DNA of 64,000 nucleotides from Cinnamomum chago. Taxonomy: Eukaryota > Streptophyta > Magnoliopsida > Laurales > Lauraceae. Numbering within the stretch: position 1 is the first letter of the stretch; each line of letters opens with the position of its first letter. This document shows, one piece after another, positions 23,616-36,020 of this stretch. The stretch spans positions 29,023,001 to 29,087,000 of the forward strand of contig CP142461.1 of the NCBI GenBank assembly GCA_038049695.1, written 5' to 3'. The translations under genes and the position numbers were made by a program. The notes beneath the pieces were generated by a model. That model did not search any database. It saw only the letters and a program-made list of their open reading frames with translations, and was not told the DNA's origin.

Positions 23616-25136
23616 AGTGAATATCGACAAAGTATCTCTTGATAAAATGTTGCTGTGTATCAGGTGAATCAAACCGAATTTCAAGTACAGGTGCTTCAAT
23701 TAATATAATGTGAAAACAACAAATGATCGTAAACAGAATAGTGCTGCTATTAAAACAAAACAAAAACAACATTAAAAATAACACTAAAAGAAGAATGAAT
23801 CATTTATCAGGTCCATTACCAGATGCACAATTGGTCGGATTCACCATGACGACAATTAACCACCCATAAAACGCTCAAATCCGTTAAGAACATGCTGACA
23901 TGATAATAATATGGGACGAGGCACAGATACAACCTTACATGGAAGGAATTAAAATTTTCTGCAGTAACTGATAATACAAAACATGTTAAAGTGCCATGAT
24001 ACCCCATCTGCATTAGCAGCAAGATGAAGATAATATAGGTCATATAGCCTTATAAGTCATAAAAGCATCTTGATGAAAATATGCATCCTTAGGAATATTC
24101 TAAGAACAAAACCTATTGCATCGGTCATTATTTGTTAAGCGATATATCAATATACCCAGCAGAACATAGGCACCCCCCATTGGATCAAATTGTTTTTCGG
24201 ACAATTAAAGTAGATTATGATCCATGGTAAAAATTTGACACATGGGACCTTATCAGTTTTCAGATGTTTGCCTTTGGGCATTTAAGACTTAACTAGAACT
24301 GAAATTCTATGTTCTAGGTCAAAATAAATAACAGCACTACCACATAAAACTCATGCTCCATGGCCATTAATCATAACTAATAGACCTCTATCTGCATATG
24401 CAGGAATAGAAAATGACATTCAACAGAAGATACTAATTTCATCGCACAACTGGTGTGATGAATAAAAATTGCATCAGGCAACAGCTGACAACAATTTCAA
24501 TGCAATTTCCAAACAATATAGTACTTGAAATAGTGTATATCCAAAATTTGGCAATTAAAAGCATCTTAAAACTAGGGTAAAGTGTCTAGAAACCTTGACG
24601 CAATTGCTATATAGCTAACAGACCTATCAAATTTAGGCCTGCCCACTAACCAAACAAAAGCAAACTTTTAGTACCATGACATCCAAACAAGTCAGCACTA
24701 CCCACATGACCAAATCCAATGTGCTAATAACATATCAATGCTAAACATGTCACCTGCACTCGATAGTAAAATCTAGTCTCACTAGACAAGAAAATTCTAT
24801 CTAGTTCAAACCATAGGGAATTTAAATAAACTCTAAATCAATATGCTAGAAGTCTCCATAACAAACTAAAATGACAGGTCTAAATTCTAATCATAATAGA
24901 CAAGCCAAAATATAAATTTCTAGTTCAGTTAACTAGATATACAGGGAATAACAAGTAATCTAATCTTTTCACTGATCTACATACTAGAGAGCTCACCAAG
25001 CATTTAGGACTCATTTCTAGCACATAGAAAGCAGACGCCTATTGAGCTGGATGTACGGTCCCACGAAACTAGAGAAACCTGTGTGAGATCGCCTAGATGA
25101 AAGCTTAACTTCTGACAGCAGTAAAGTATCTCTTCT
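23616..25136 (-). other. 3' flank / 3' UTR of the RRM gene
   Basis: AT-rich, no coding region recognised. The part next to 25136 must include the 3' UTR of the RRM gene. I see no convincing AATAAA on the minus strand close to the stop, so the polyadenylation point is not assigned. Confidence 0.5.
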
Positions 25137-28100
25137 CTACCTTGCATATGGATGGTAACGACTACCACCATAGCCTCCTCCCCTACTTCCATACAGTCCA
25201 CCAGCACCGTAACCAGCACCCGGGCCAGAATCATAACTAGAGCCATAGCCCCCATAACCTTCACTGCTTCTCCCATAACCACCTATACCCCCACTGCCAT
25301 AACCCCCGCCATAACCACCACCATAAGATCCAAGACGACTAGAGTAACCAAGGGAGGATTCTCCCCGGTAACCCCCTAAGGCGCCCCCAAATCCTCCATA
25401 TCCACCACCAAATTCACCAGCGCCGCCACCATATCCTCCATAACCTCCAAGCCTACCTCCAAAACCACCTGGAGTCCTATAAGAAGCAGGTCCAAATCCA
25501 CCACCGCCAAATCCACCATAGGAGTCGCCAAATCCACCAAAACTGTCATTGAAAGGACGAGCCCTAGAGTCACTACCAAATGGTGGGATCGGTGGGTTTG
25601 AGTTTTTCTTTGGTTCAGCCTTCTTGATCTCCACCTACAAGAAAGCAAGAAAATTAACCTAGGTTTCTGCCATCTTTAAACTATCTTGAGTGCCTCAACT
25701 TTGGAATACCTACAGAACTGTAAAAGACCTCTGCCGCAAAGTAAGCAAAACCCAGAGTAAAGTTGACCCCATAATGGTAATGTAATGAGAGGAAAAGAAT
25801 GTAATGACAACATAATGAAAAAGAATTGAAACCGATAATGCATATCTCCTAAAAAGATATATATTGCTACTTGTGAAATGGAGAAGTCCAAAATCAGTAT
25901 CCACACTGACATTGGGGGCAACCACTGCACCCAACTCACCTGAGAACCTGCTAGATCAATCATATTTCCATTAGCCAATAAATCATCTACAACTTGTTCA
26001 CTGTCGAAGATTATAAAACCAAAGCCTCGAGAACGGTTGGTAGCATGGTCTCGTATGATCTGGTGATCCACAACTTTGCCAGACTTCGAGAAGAAGTTCT
26101 TGAACTCATCTAAGCAATTCAAAATAAGAGAAATATCAGACCATGCCTATTCAGATAAAAGTAACATGCAAAATCTAAATTAAGTGCAGAAAGAAAAATA
26201 CCTTCCGTGACAGCTGATGGTATTCCACCAACAAATATCTTCTTTGTCTTAAAATCCTTCGATTGCGCAGAGCCTTTTGGAATGGTTCTTTTAATTTCAA
26301 CCTGTCCCAAAACCATTCCAGAGGAAATTAAAATTTTATTACCACGAGATACCTTAACATACCACACATTCAATAAAAATATATGCATAATTATCATTTC
26401 TGAGTACTCATTCTCAACAATTTCGATAGGTGTCTAATTCTGGCATGAACCATCCCTCTAATTAAAGGTGAGAAAAATTGCATCACAGGACAATTGATTA
26501 TTGGGCCAACAAAAAAGAGAATGGGACACAACAGACTATGCTCACCCTCTGTTTACATGAATAGGGACCAGTGAATAAGGACATAAAAAAAGATGCAAAC
26601 TCTTAAGGTAGTCAAGCAAACGAATTAAAATGGCGAAAAAGGACCACGAACAATAGAAAAGTAAACCAAATGGCTATATAAAATATGGTGAAACCATTTC
26701 TAAAGCATGGCATAGATTGAAACATACATACAGGAATACCATATATGATTTTTTTTGGGCAATCCAAATAGAATATTGAAGTAAAAGATATATTATGAAC
26801 CAAAGTCTCCAGAAATTTGCCTTGACATACAAGGCACCACACTGGGCGCACATACTGTACAATTCTATAGCACAAAGGATTAAAAAATAATGTTAAGAAT
26901 AACAGTATGACATTTCTGAACTCCAAACTAATATAGAATAATAAAAATAAAAGATGGATTGTGAACCAAAGTTTCTAGAAATTTGTCACGACATACAAGG
27001 CACTGTACAATTCTATAGCACAAAGGATTAAAAAATAATGTTAAGAATAACAGTATGACATTTCTGAACTCCAAACTAATATAGAATAATAAAAATAAAA
27101 GATGGATTGTGAACCAAAGTTTTTAGAAATTTGTCACGACATACAAGGCACCACATAATGCTCACATTAGTGTTTGCTCCAAAGAGACCATTGAGAAATT
27201 ATTCAGTCTGAAATCTGAATTAAGTCCCGACAGGGACCATCAAAAAGCATTTCAGAATAGCAATAATAGAAGATATAGCACTTACATAGCACCATGCTTA
27301 TATAGTCTAAAAGCAAATATAAAATAGCCTACAAAATTATTGCCGCTACAATTGAAGTTCAGAATGACAATAAGATGGGTTAGGGTCCTCTATGCCTAAC
27401 TCATATCTTTACTTATTTGAATGTTTTTTATCTTCTTTTTTTTTTTTACTTCCTTTAATGGCAGTTAATTCAATCTGAAAAAAAAAAAATGGTCCCAAAA
27501 CATCATTTTCCCTTCATTATGGAATCAACTGAATGACGTGATTCAAATCGAGAAAATCTGATCTTGAATCGAACAATAACTAACCAAAAGCGATCCAGTA
27601 ATGTGATTCGAATAATTTCCTTCGAAACACATGATTCAAGTCATGAATCATACAATATTGATAACCATGGCCTTAACATCTTTTCTGAAAAAAAAAAAAC
27701 ATGTAATTTTTCAATTGCATAGCCATTTGACATAAGCATTCCAAATGACTACAGACAATATAGAAAAATAATTGTTGCTATAGCACCATGCTCGTATAGT
27801 CAATAAACCAATGTATAAGTATAGACTATGACATTTTTCGTGCTCCAAACAAAACTGAGAAGGCAAAAATAGATGGCTTATGAGTTATGATCCAATGATT
27901 CAATAAGAAAAACCTTTAAAACAGATTGACAAGCACTGACAAATACAAAGTTGATGTTCTCAATAGTACAGAAAAATTTTAAATATGTTGGACCAAAGGG
28001 AAACAAGATTTTGGGAGGCATTCATTGCCAATTTACCAGATCATACAGATCCACAGCATTGATACTTACTATTCAAAACCATAATTGGTATTCCCACAAT

Positions 28101-30954
28101 CACAATTTCTGTCGTAAAAAAAATATTACTTCTGTGGAGAACAAAGCCGTGGGACTAAATATAACCTTTCTTCAAAAAATGTAAATGGAAGAAGGCCTGT
28201 TGTTTCTCTCTCTAATATAGATTAAAGGAGAAATTTGAAAGCTAAATTGCAAATAGAGATTTTAGAAGATAATATCGGTTGATCCCCTATACACTTAAAA
28301 ATCCCTTCATTGATCTTTTGTAATAGGAGCATCAAAGAGAACTACACCCTAATTTAAGAATTTCAGAGGGTGCATTAAAAAAAGGAAAAGAGAATATTTA
28401 TTTATTAAGATTTCTAAAAAATCTATTTAAGAGAGAACAAAAAGCTTACTGAAAAATCTACTTAAGAGAGGAAAAAAAGGAAAACGGCGCAACAATGGCA
28501 TCAAAGAGAAACTGAAACAAAAGCAAGCCATTCAAGCACTGAAGGGTAAGCCAAGAGAAAGGATGTCATCTAATTTAACAAGAAGTTAGGTTGGAAGACT
28601 GAGATTGAATCAAACGGAAGCCAGTTTACAACAGTCAAAACTCATTTCTTTGCTGTCTTTTATTTAAAAACTGTACCTCAGCTTTCATATTATATCTTAA
28701 CAAATGCACACGGCAACTATTTTCCAGTTCTACAAGATCAAGATGCAGAGAATAATCCTGACGACCAAATGTTTTAATAATTACAACAACACAAACAGTT
28801 TGGTGATGATTACAAAATTAGAAGACAATTCAAATAAAATAAGCAGGCAGTATTAGTGATCATTAGAAAATTAGAAGAGATTTCAAATGAATAAATTCAT
28901 TTTAAGGATGGTATATAAGATGTAAGGAAGGTCTATGAGATAAAGGAAAATGGTGCATGTGATTGAGGTCAAAGGTATTCTTATCTAATAAATCTCATTG
29001 AAATCAAGGCTACAAATGAATCATAAAATGGAAACACAGCATTGGTGGAACCAGCCCATAGATAATAAATAACTAAATTATAAAAATAATAAAATAATAA
29101 AAAAACAAAAAAACAAAACATTCCATAGATAGAAACCGAGACAAAATAAGCAAGGCCATAAGTCAATTAGCCCTTCCAGGATGCAAAGAAATTGATAAGA
29201 AGAAAGCGATCAAGACAAAGGGGCATCAAGAACTACAGTATGCAGCTTATAAAAAGCACCACAAATTCATAATATTACATTACAAATCAACTTTTTCCCA
29301 TTTAAGAAAGCAAATAAATGGAAAAAAAGAGATTCCGAAGTAATCACACATCCCATCAAAAATATTATATGCTTTAAAAAAAATTATCATAAATCTTAAA
29401 TTTAAAGCAAGCAATGACACAACCACAACGTGAAAGCTTACTTGTTTTCCAGTAATGACATGGGTGTCTTCAATAACTTTGTCAACAACTGAAGGATCAG
29501 CATAAGTGATGAAGCCAAATCCCCTAGGATGACCCGAATAACGATCTTTCATTATAACAGAGTCTGTTATCTCTCCATATTTTCCAAAATGCTTAGTAAA
29601 TGTAGCTGATTTTATCACAACCAAGAAATTAAAATGTCAGAGAGAGAGAGAGAGGGCAAAACAAGGAAAGATTTTAATACAGATAAAAAGCAACAAAATA
29701 GGAGCAGAAAACTAGCTAGCTTCATCAAATCAGCAAAAAATACACACATCAGAAGTTAAAAAATCAATCCATATAAAGCTTGAAAGGGCTCCCTATAGAA
29801 TTCAATAAATATTTTCCCCTCTCCCTATCTTGAGCAGGTGAAATAAACTATCTCAGCCTTGAATGGAGAATCCCTGGCATCTCAAAGTGAGAAGAATCCA
29901 TTAGAGTAACTTTATGATGGAAGAAAATACTCCACATCTGTCCACCCTTTATTTATTTATCTTGACTGCACGTCAGTTAAATGACATATCTCAATTCGTG
30001 ATATTCCGTCCAGCAATGATCAAAATAGCAGTTGTAGCAGGCGTATCCGCCAGTAGCCAAAACACCATGTAGCAGGCAATGCATAGCTGTGCGAGTGATA
30101 CATGGTGGGTACCAACGGAATTCAAAACTTGTGTATCAGCCAATCTTGTGTTTTTTTTAGTGACTTGGAACCATAGAAGGGTACAAACAACTTTAGGAAA
30201 GGCTTTTGAGGAGAAGAAATAGGAAAAGCAGTGTTTTAAATTAAAACTGCTCAGCTCTACTAAATTAAAACCGCCATGGCCAATAATGCGGCATAGTGGC
30301 CACTAATTAGAACCATGCCATCCAGCACACAGTGATCATGGGGAAAGAAGGGAGGTCTACAGGCAGCTAGTGGTATTGCATGTAGACCTGCATTTCCAAA
30401 AAGATCTTTCACCATATTCGAATTTGGAAGAAGCACGCGACTAAAAAAATCATTGACACAACTTCTTCACCAGTAAGAAATAATTATCAGCTATAGTCCG
30501 CATCTCAAGTTTTTAGTTTTATTCTAAAATCAAAAGATCCAAACATAATCAAACTAAACAAAGAATAAATTCAATAGTAACTTCATAAGACCAAAAAAAT
30601 GCAAAACCCAAGACGTAACCCTAATCTTAACGCAAAAACACAAAAAGGTATATCAAAGAGGAAGAGAAAACACATAAATCAGTGAAATCAGATCTTCCTG
30701 CCATGAAAGAAGAAACTGACCCAAACTGGTGTCCTTGTGAAGTCCTCCAACGAAAATCTTTCTGCAAAAGAAGAAAAACAAACCAAAACCCACATCAGAT
30801 AACCCAAAGAACAAATCAAAGAGAACAATTAAAAAAAAAAAAAAAAACCTAACCCTATCAAACAAAAGAGAAGAAGAGAAGAAGAAACGGACCCTGGACT
30901 TGCTCCGTCTCCTGACTTTTGGTCGTTGTCATTGGGTTTTGGATCCATGGCCAT
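25137..30954 (-). CDS. hnRNP-like RNA-binding protein, two RRMs and glycine-rich tail (6 exons, complete)
   Basis: Coding exons on the minus strand are 30893-30954, 30721-30761, 29442-29605, 26202-26301, 25940-26109 and 25137-25634. All introns are GT-AG and phases join to 344 residues. RRM1 (about 22-96) has RNP2 KIFVGGL and RNP1 RGFGFITY. RRM2 (about 109-185) has RNP2 KIFVGGI and RNP1 RGFGFIIF. Residues 180-344 are glycine/tyrosine/serine-rich and end RYHPYAR, fitting an R-X2-PY nuclear import signal. This architecture matches plant hnRNP1/A-B-like proteins, which bind nuclear pre-mRNA and mRNA. The target RNAs are unknown. The start is the first ATG of the first coding exon; a second in-frame ATG two codons later (MDPK, as in relatives) could be used instead. 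Intron 3 is unusually long (3.1 kb) and carries a tandem repeat. Confidence 0.95.
26763..27155. repeat. 148-bp tandem repeat (about 2.6 copies) in intron 3 of the RRM gene
   Basis: The phrase 'actgtacaattctatagcac' occurs at 26854 and again at 27002, a period of 148 bp, with near-identity across the unit up to about 27141. A more diverged partial copy precedes it from about 26763 ('gaaccaaagtctccagaaattt'). It lies in the transcribed intron between the exons for RRM1 and the RRM1-RRM2 linker. Confidence 0.95.
29640..29656 (-). repeat. (GA)n / (CT)n microsatellite beside exon 3
   Basis: A run of eight GA units on plus, CT on the transcribed strand, lies 35 bp upstream of the exon 3 acceptor. 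There it could contribute to the polypyrimidine tract of intron 2. Confidence 0.85.
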
Positions 30955-31095
30955 GGCTGCAGATCTCTGAGAGGGATAGGGATTGAAAACTAGGGTTCGA
31001 GGAGAAAGAAGGATAGAGACGTCAGCTGCGTTTAGGGTTTTGAGAAGATTAGGTTTGCTGAGGAAGAGAACGATGCTCGGAATATATAGGGCAGA
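30955..31095 (-). promoter_or_regulatory. 5' UTR and core promoter of the RRM gene
   Basis: On the minus strand a TATA-like CCTATATATTCC lies at 31079-31090, about 125-135 bp upstream of the ATG. Transcription would then start near 31055, giving a 5' UTR of about 100 nt. Between them are AAACCCTAAA (31031-31040) and a second AACCCTAG (30990-30997), telo-box-type motifs common in plant genes for RNA-handling proteins. A TGACGTC bZIP-type site overlaps 31018-31024. Start site and motif use are inferred. Confidence 0.6.
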
Positions 31096-31221
31096 TATTG
31101 CGTGGTCGGTCTAGGGCTCGTCAGCTTTGTGTGGGTTTTTCACATGGACCCCTGTTTATTTTTGAAATTACAAATAAAGTCCAATATAAATTCAAAATGC
31201 TTAGAGGTCCCTTGCCCTAAC

Positions 31222-31595
31222 CTCATATATAAAAAATTGTAAACGTGTCGACCCCAAAACTGGGACCGTTAAGGAGAAGGTGGAACCGGATCCGGATCCG
31301 GAACCATTTCGAAACTTATTTCTTGGCTCCGGAACAAAAACCAGAACCATATATGAGACGAGTCTAGATCCGGATCTAGGTAGATAATCATATTAAAATA
31401 ACATGTTTTTTTAGATAGATTTTTAAAAATTGAGGTAACATATCGGGTCTCGGGTCCATGGGTCCGAACCAAGGTGAAACCGGACCCGAACCCATTTATT
31501 TATCGAAGCCTAAATAAGGACCCAGACTCGGTTTTTAACGGGTCGGAACCACCGGGTAATCAGAGAATTGGTTACCCATTTACATCCCTACTCAC
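31222..31595. repeat. GGATCCGG/AACCGG-rich block, probably a decayed hAT MITE
   Basis: The right edge reads 'ggttacccatttacatccctac', the reverse of the 'TAGGGATGTAAATGGG' type end common in plant hAT MITEs. The interior has inverted GGATCCGGATCCGG and GGGTCCGAACC-like motifs. The left end is not clear. Confidence 0.4.
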
Positions 31596-31789
31596 ATATC
31601 AAGCCGGACTCGAGCCAATTTGGGGTCTACTTGATACTTATCATACCCTCATGCATGTATGATGGGCTAGGCAAGGCCAAATTGTCTTACATTGCTACTT
31701 CCTTATCAACCCCCGAGTGCTAGAGTTGTGTCGGAGCTAAAAGTAAATAAATATTCTTTTTTATCTTTTATTTTCAAAAAATTTCAAAA

Positions 31790-33490
31790 TAGTGCTAACC
31801 TTTTAGTTGACTCTCAAAAAAGTAAAAGAAAATTTGAATATTTCAAAAGAGTATAGAAGTTTTTCTTTTTTTTCTTCATTTTTTTCGTCCACATAAAATA
31901 AATTTGAAAAATAATAAAAACACCCTTATGTCATTTTTCAAGTCCTTCCTTTAATAAGTCATTTCAAAATGTTTGTCTGGATTCTAAATTATTGAAAACA
32001 AAGTTGAAACTTTGTTGTATGAAAAGAGAAACCTAAAGCCAATTATTTCATTGAAAAAACATACTTGCCATAAGAGTATTTTTGTCATCTTTTATTTTTT
32101 ATGGAGAGGACTTTATTGAAGACAATATAAAAAAAAAAACTTTTATACCTTTTGCAATATTCAAATCCTCATGTAGTTCTTTGAGAATGAGACAAAAGTT
32201 TTACCCATTTTTGTAAAAAAAAAATTGTTTTTATTAACACTACCATCAACTCTCAACTAAAGCTATTTGATGCATAGATATTTTCAAAGTAAAGGGGTGT
32301 TTAGATAAAAGTAGAATATAATATCACTAAATTTGAATATTGTAATATTTCATTATCACATAATAAAATAGCAACATATCATAACATTGTGTCACCTATG
32401 GTGTTCGGCAATATCTACAAATTTCAATATACCTTTAAGTGTTTGGCAATTTATAAGATTTTTCGATAGATGATGCACCCAAATAAGAAATGAAGAAAGA
32501 AATACAAATGATTGACCCAATGGGAATCCACTAACCAGTAGTCACACTCAAGTGATTAAATATTGGTAACCATGGTAGAGCCCATCTAATTAAAAAAAAT
32601 CATCGGACTAAATATTAAAAATCACGAGCAATGTTGTTTAGTCAATGTAAACCCACCAAATATTGGTAACCAAAATGTAATACATCCAATGGTGATTTTG
32701 ACAGGGGCCCTATAGAGAATTAGACAACATTGAGGAATCCATTTATGAAAAATCAATATGGGACCCGTATGAAGTTAACACCCACATTAACCATTATACC
32801 ATATTAAAGCCATGCATTTTAAAGTTAATTTTGACTGTAACTACGGATTTTGACGAACATTTATATCCCTTCTTTATAACTAACCCACATTATTCCCCCA
32901 TTTCCACATGCAACCACTCTACTTCGTCCGAGTTTTCACTCTTCCCTTTTCAACGACTTTATTTCCATCCCAAATCTCATACACACTTACTCTACATATG
33001 CTATTTCATTTCCACCCACCTTCTCTTACTCCATTTCTACGCCACACTCTTGGATTAAAAAAAAAAAAAAAAAGGTATAGTCATAATCCTTTTCTCTATT
33101 AGTAAGTGTTTGAGGATGATTCTATGTGATTTGAATTTCTTTTTAATTGATTTTTTTGTATGTGCTGCAAGTTTTATTTCTAAATATGCCCTTGCTTAGC
33201 ACGGGTTATTATGCTAGTAGTAATTATAGTAATCACTAGGCCTGTCAATTGAGCCTATTGAAATGGGTACCCGGCCCGTCCCAAGCCTGAAAATGTAGGG
33301 CTTTTAACTTAGGCTGTATGAGAAAAGAAACCTAGAGCCCATTATTTTATTCTCTTAGGTGATTGAACCATTCCGTAATTTTTTGGTTGGTTTTGGGAAT
33401 GAAAGAAGGATAATAAAAAATGTACTTGTCATAAGAGTATTTTTGCCATTTTTTATTTTTATGGAGAGGACTTCATTGAAGACAATATAA
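31790..33490. repeat. Dispersed AT-rich repeats, two related copies
   Basis: The segment near 32010-32130 ('agaaacctaaagcc...taagagtatttttgtcat...tatggagaggactttattgaagacaatataaaaa') is repeated near 33325-33495 with a small insertion. A related phrase also appears near 3235-3300. No coding region is recognised in 31600-33490. The short open frames near 32831-33102 show no motif. Confidence 0.6.
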
Positions 33491-33494
33491 AAAA

Positions 33495-36020
33495 GGAAAA
33501 ATGACAAAATAGGGCCTAAGTTTTTTCCAGATTTCAAAACAGACAAAATTAGAATAACATTTCAAAATGGACTTTAAGTTTTCCAAGTGAATTTCAATAC
33601 AGAACACCCGACCAAAATGGGGCGCTGGCGAGTCGATTTTCCCCTTTCTTTTTCAAAAACCCAATAGTGCCCTTAGCATTTAAGTTGCGAAAGACAGAGG
33701 GACGGTCATTTTATTTGGCTCTTTTCAACGCCTCCTTCTCTATGGCCCTTTCCTCTTCCTCGTTCCTTCTTCTCTAACGTTAATGGCAAACACCGACACC
33801 GGTGATCGAAATCCTTAGGCGTTCAAGGTATGTGTGCTTCCTTCAAGACTCCCTTTGTTCCTCCCTTTTCCCTTCTTTCTTCCTGCTTTCCCACTAAAGT
33901 TGTACCACATATTCACCTCTCCGTGAAATATTTGTTGTTGGATGTGGGGTGCATTATTTCCGAAAGAAGCTTTACTAGTTACAATGAGGGCCTCATTCAA
34001 AATTGGGGCCTGATTGTGATCGCCTCATTTCCTATTCAGCTCCTCTAGAAACAAACCTCTATGAATACATTCTAGACATTTTGATATTTATTTCATATGC
34101 CATGTCATAGTAGCAACAAGTCCAAAGTAAAGGTTTTCTCCATATTTCTGCAGCACCATATTACTGGAAGCCACATTAGGTGAGGTAGCATTTCTCTACA
34201 ATTTTTAACCACAAATCACTGTCTCTGCAAATTGCCCATTGATATTGGTGGGGAAAACAGGAAAACTAGTACTCCACTTAATGCAGATTCCCTTAGTGAA
34301 ACATATTCAAACTGGTCACCATATGGAAAACATCCAAACTCACTCTGTGGCATTTAAACATGATAGGTAGATAGATAGATAGAGTGTTTCTAAATAGAAC
34401 TGTATCAAGCTAATAAATATAAACTACCTTGATAGCATAACATCCATTGTCTACCCTGAACATCTCTTTCTTACAAAAACCGTTAATGTCATTCAGTAAT
34501 ACAAAGAAGCATTTGTTTTCTGAAAAAATTGATATAGATTTTTTTTCCTTCGATTGCATTTGTTTCTTTTTTAACATTTTGACAAATTGATAAATACATA
34601 TACATATATATATTATTGTGAAATTCCTTATTTGTTGCATTTGTTCCTTATTTTAGATGGCATCAAGTCCACATCATATTGACTTTGCCGAGGATGAATT
34701 AGATGAGTCATATGATAGGGTGATGTATTTGATAATGATTTCGAACTTTCTGATTCAAAATATCTTAATTTCCAATACAAATATGAAACAAATGAGCACG
34801 CAATTATCAATGTTGAAGAAGCAAGCTTACACACAACATGAGTGATCGGCAGAAGGATTTGGTGGATGTTGTTGAGTTTGTATTTCCAATATCATACCAT
34901 AAATTTTGCTTGCGTCATTTGTATGCGAATTTTTAAAAATACTACAATAGAGAACTTTTGCAAATTTTGGAAGGCATCTTGGGCTTACACAAGATTTGAA
35001 TTTGATAGCATAATGAATGAAATTGGCTAAATCAATCCACAAGCCAAGCAATGGATAGAGAAGGTCCCTGCAGAATTCTAGTCGCGGGCATTTTTTCTAG
35101 ATTGTCTTCCATGTAATCAAAATCAAACTAACTTTACTGAATGCTTCAATAATTTGATAATGTAATTCTAGCATGCCCATTTGTGATATGGTAGAGTGGA
35201 TTAGATAAACAATTGATGGTCAACATGCAAACAAGACCAAAGATTTGTTCCCATTAGGATGGTATTGTGTACCCGACTATCAAGACAATGTTGAATGATA
35301 GGAGAGAAAAGTGTCGTAGTTGTGACTTGTTTTTCGCAGAGGATGTTGAATGTGAGATTCTTGAACAACGGGTTATGGATGATGACCTACAACATATTGT
35401 GAATATGGGAAATAGGACTTGTACGTGTCGACGATGACCATTGGATGGAGTGCCATGCATACATGCGAAGATCGCTATAGAAGAGAGAAATTTGAAGATT
35501 ATTGTCACATATGCTACTCTGTTAGTACACACAAGACATGTTATGAGTCAATACTTCACCCCTTGCTGGAAGAAAGAACGTAGAAGCAGTCCAACACCAT
35601 TCCAATTTTACGTCCTCATGATAGAAGGCTTCCGGGGCAACCACTAGTGAATAGGAGGAAGGATCCGAATGAGACTACAATGTCTTCACAACGTCCGGAA
35701 AGGAAAAGGCAAATGGTGAAGTGTGGATTGTGTGGACAGTTTGGCCACAACAAGAAGACATGTAAAGAACCCATTAATGCTAACCAGCCAGTTTCTACAC
35801 CTACAGTCCCTCCAAGAGTACCGCTGTAGAAAGCTCAACTTGTAGAAGGACCAAGATGAATGTTTGTAGAGGTCCTTGGTAAGAACTTGTCTCATATATT
35901 GCACGTTCAACAATATTGCTTAAGTATACTAATAATTTTTTCCCTCTCATTTAACTAGAGAGAGTAGAGAAGCACATATGAAAGACGAAGTTGGCTGGTT
36001 GTGCACTCATGTAGGTGAGT
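33495..36020 (+). mobile_element. MULE (MuDR-like) transposon, 5' and coding part, cut by LTR E
   Basis: From 33495 the sequence ('ggaaaaatgacaaaatagggcc') resembles the MULE terminal pattern 'ggaaaatgacaaaatgggacc', followed by an untranslated region and then transposase coding remnants (34657-35829). The opposite terminal repeat is not seen; the gypsy LTR starting at 36021 appears to interrupt or adjoin the 3' part. Terminal repeat and target duplication are not confirmed. Confidence 0.6.
34657..35829 (+). pseudogene. Broken MULE transposase with SWIM zinc finger and CCHC knuckle
   Basis: In order: 'SDRQKDLVDVVEFVFPISYH' then 'FCLRHLYANF' (from 34838) is the conserved MULE transposase region, followed after a frameshift by 'FCKFWKASWAYTRFEF' and 'WIEKVPAEF-stop-SRAFF', where a tryptophan codon has become TAG. 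Further on (35300-35640) 'CTCRRWPLDGVPCIHA' is a SWIM zinc finger (C-X-C, C-X-H) and 35731-35775 encodes 'CGLCGQFGHNKKTC', a CX2CX4HX4C knuckle. MULE transposases cut and paste Mutator-like elements and are ancestors of plant FAR1-type regulators. Several stops and frameshifts make this copy non-functional. Confidence 0.85.

Noticed and set aside
25004-25648. Other open frames over the last RRM exon (both strands)
   Set aside because: They are shadows of the glycine-rich exon in other frames; the spliced RRM frame explains the sequence.
32831-33102. Short Phe/His/Ser-rich open frames
   Set aside because: AT-rich anonymous DNA among dispersed repeats, no motif and no splice partners.
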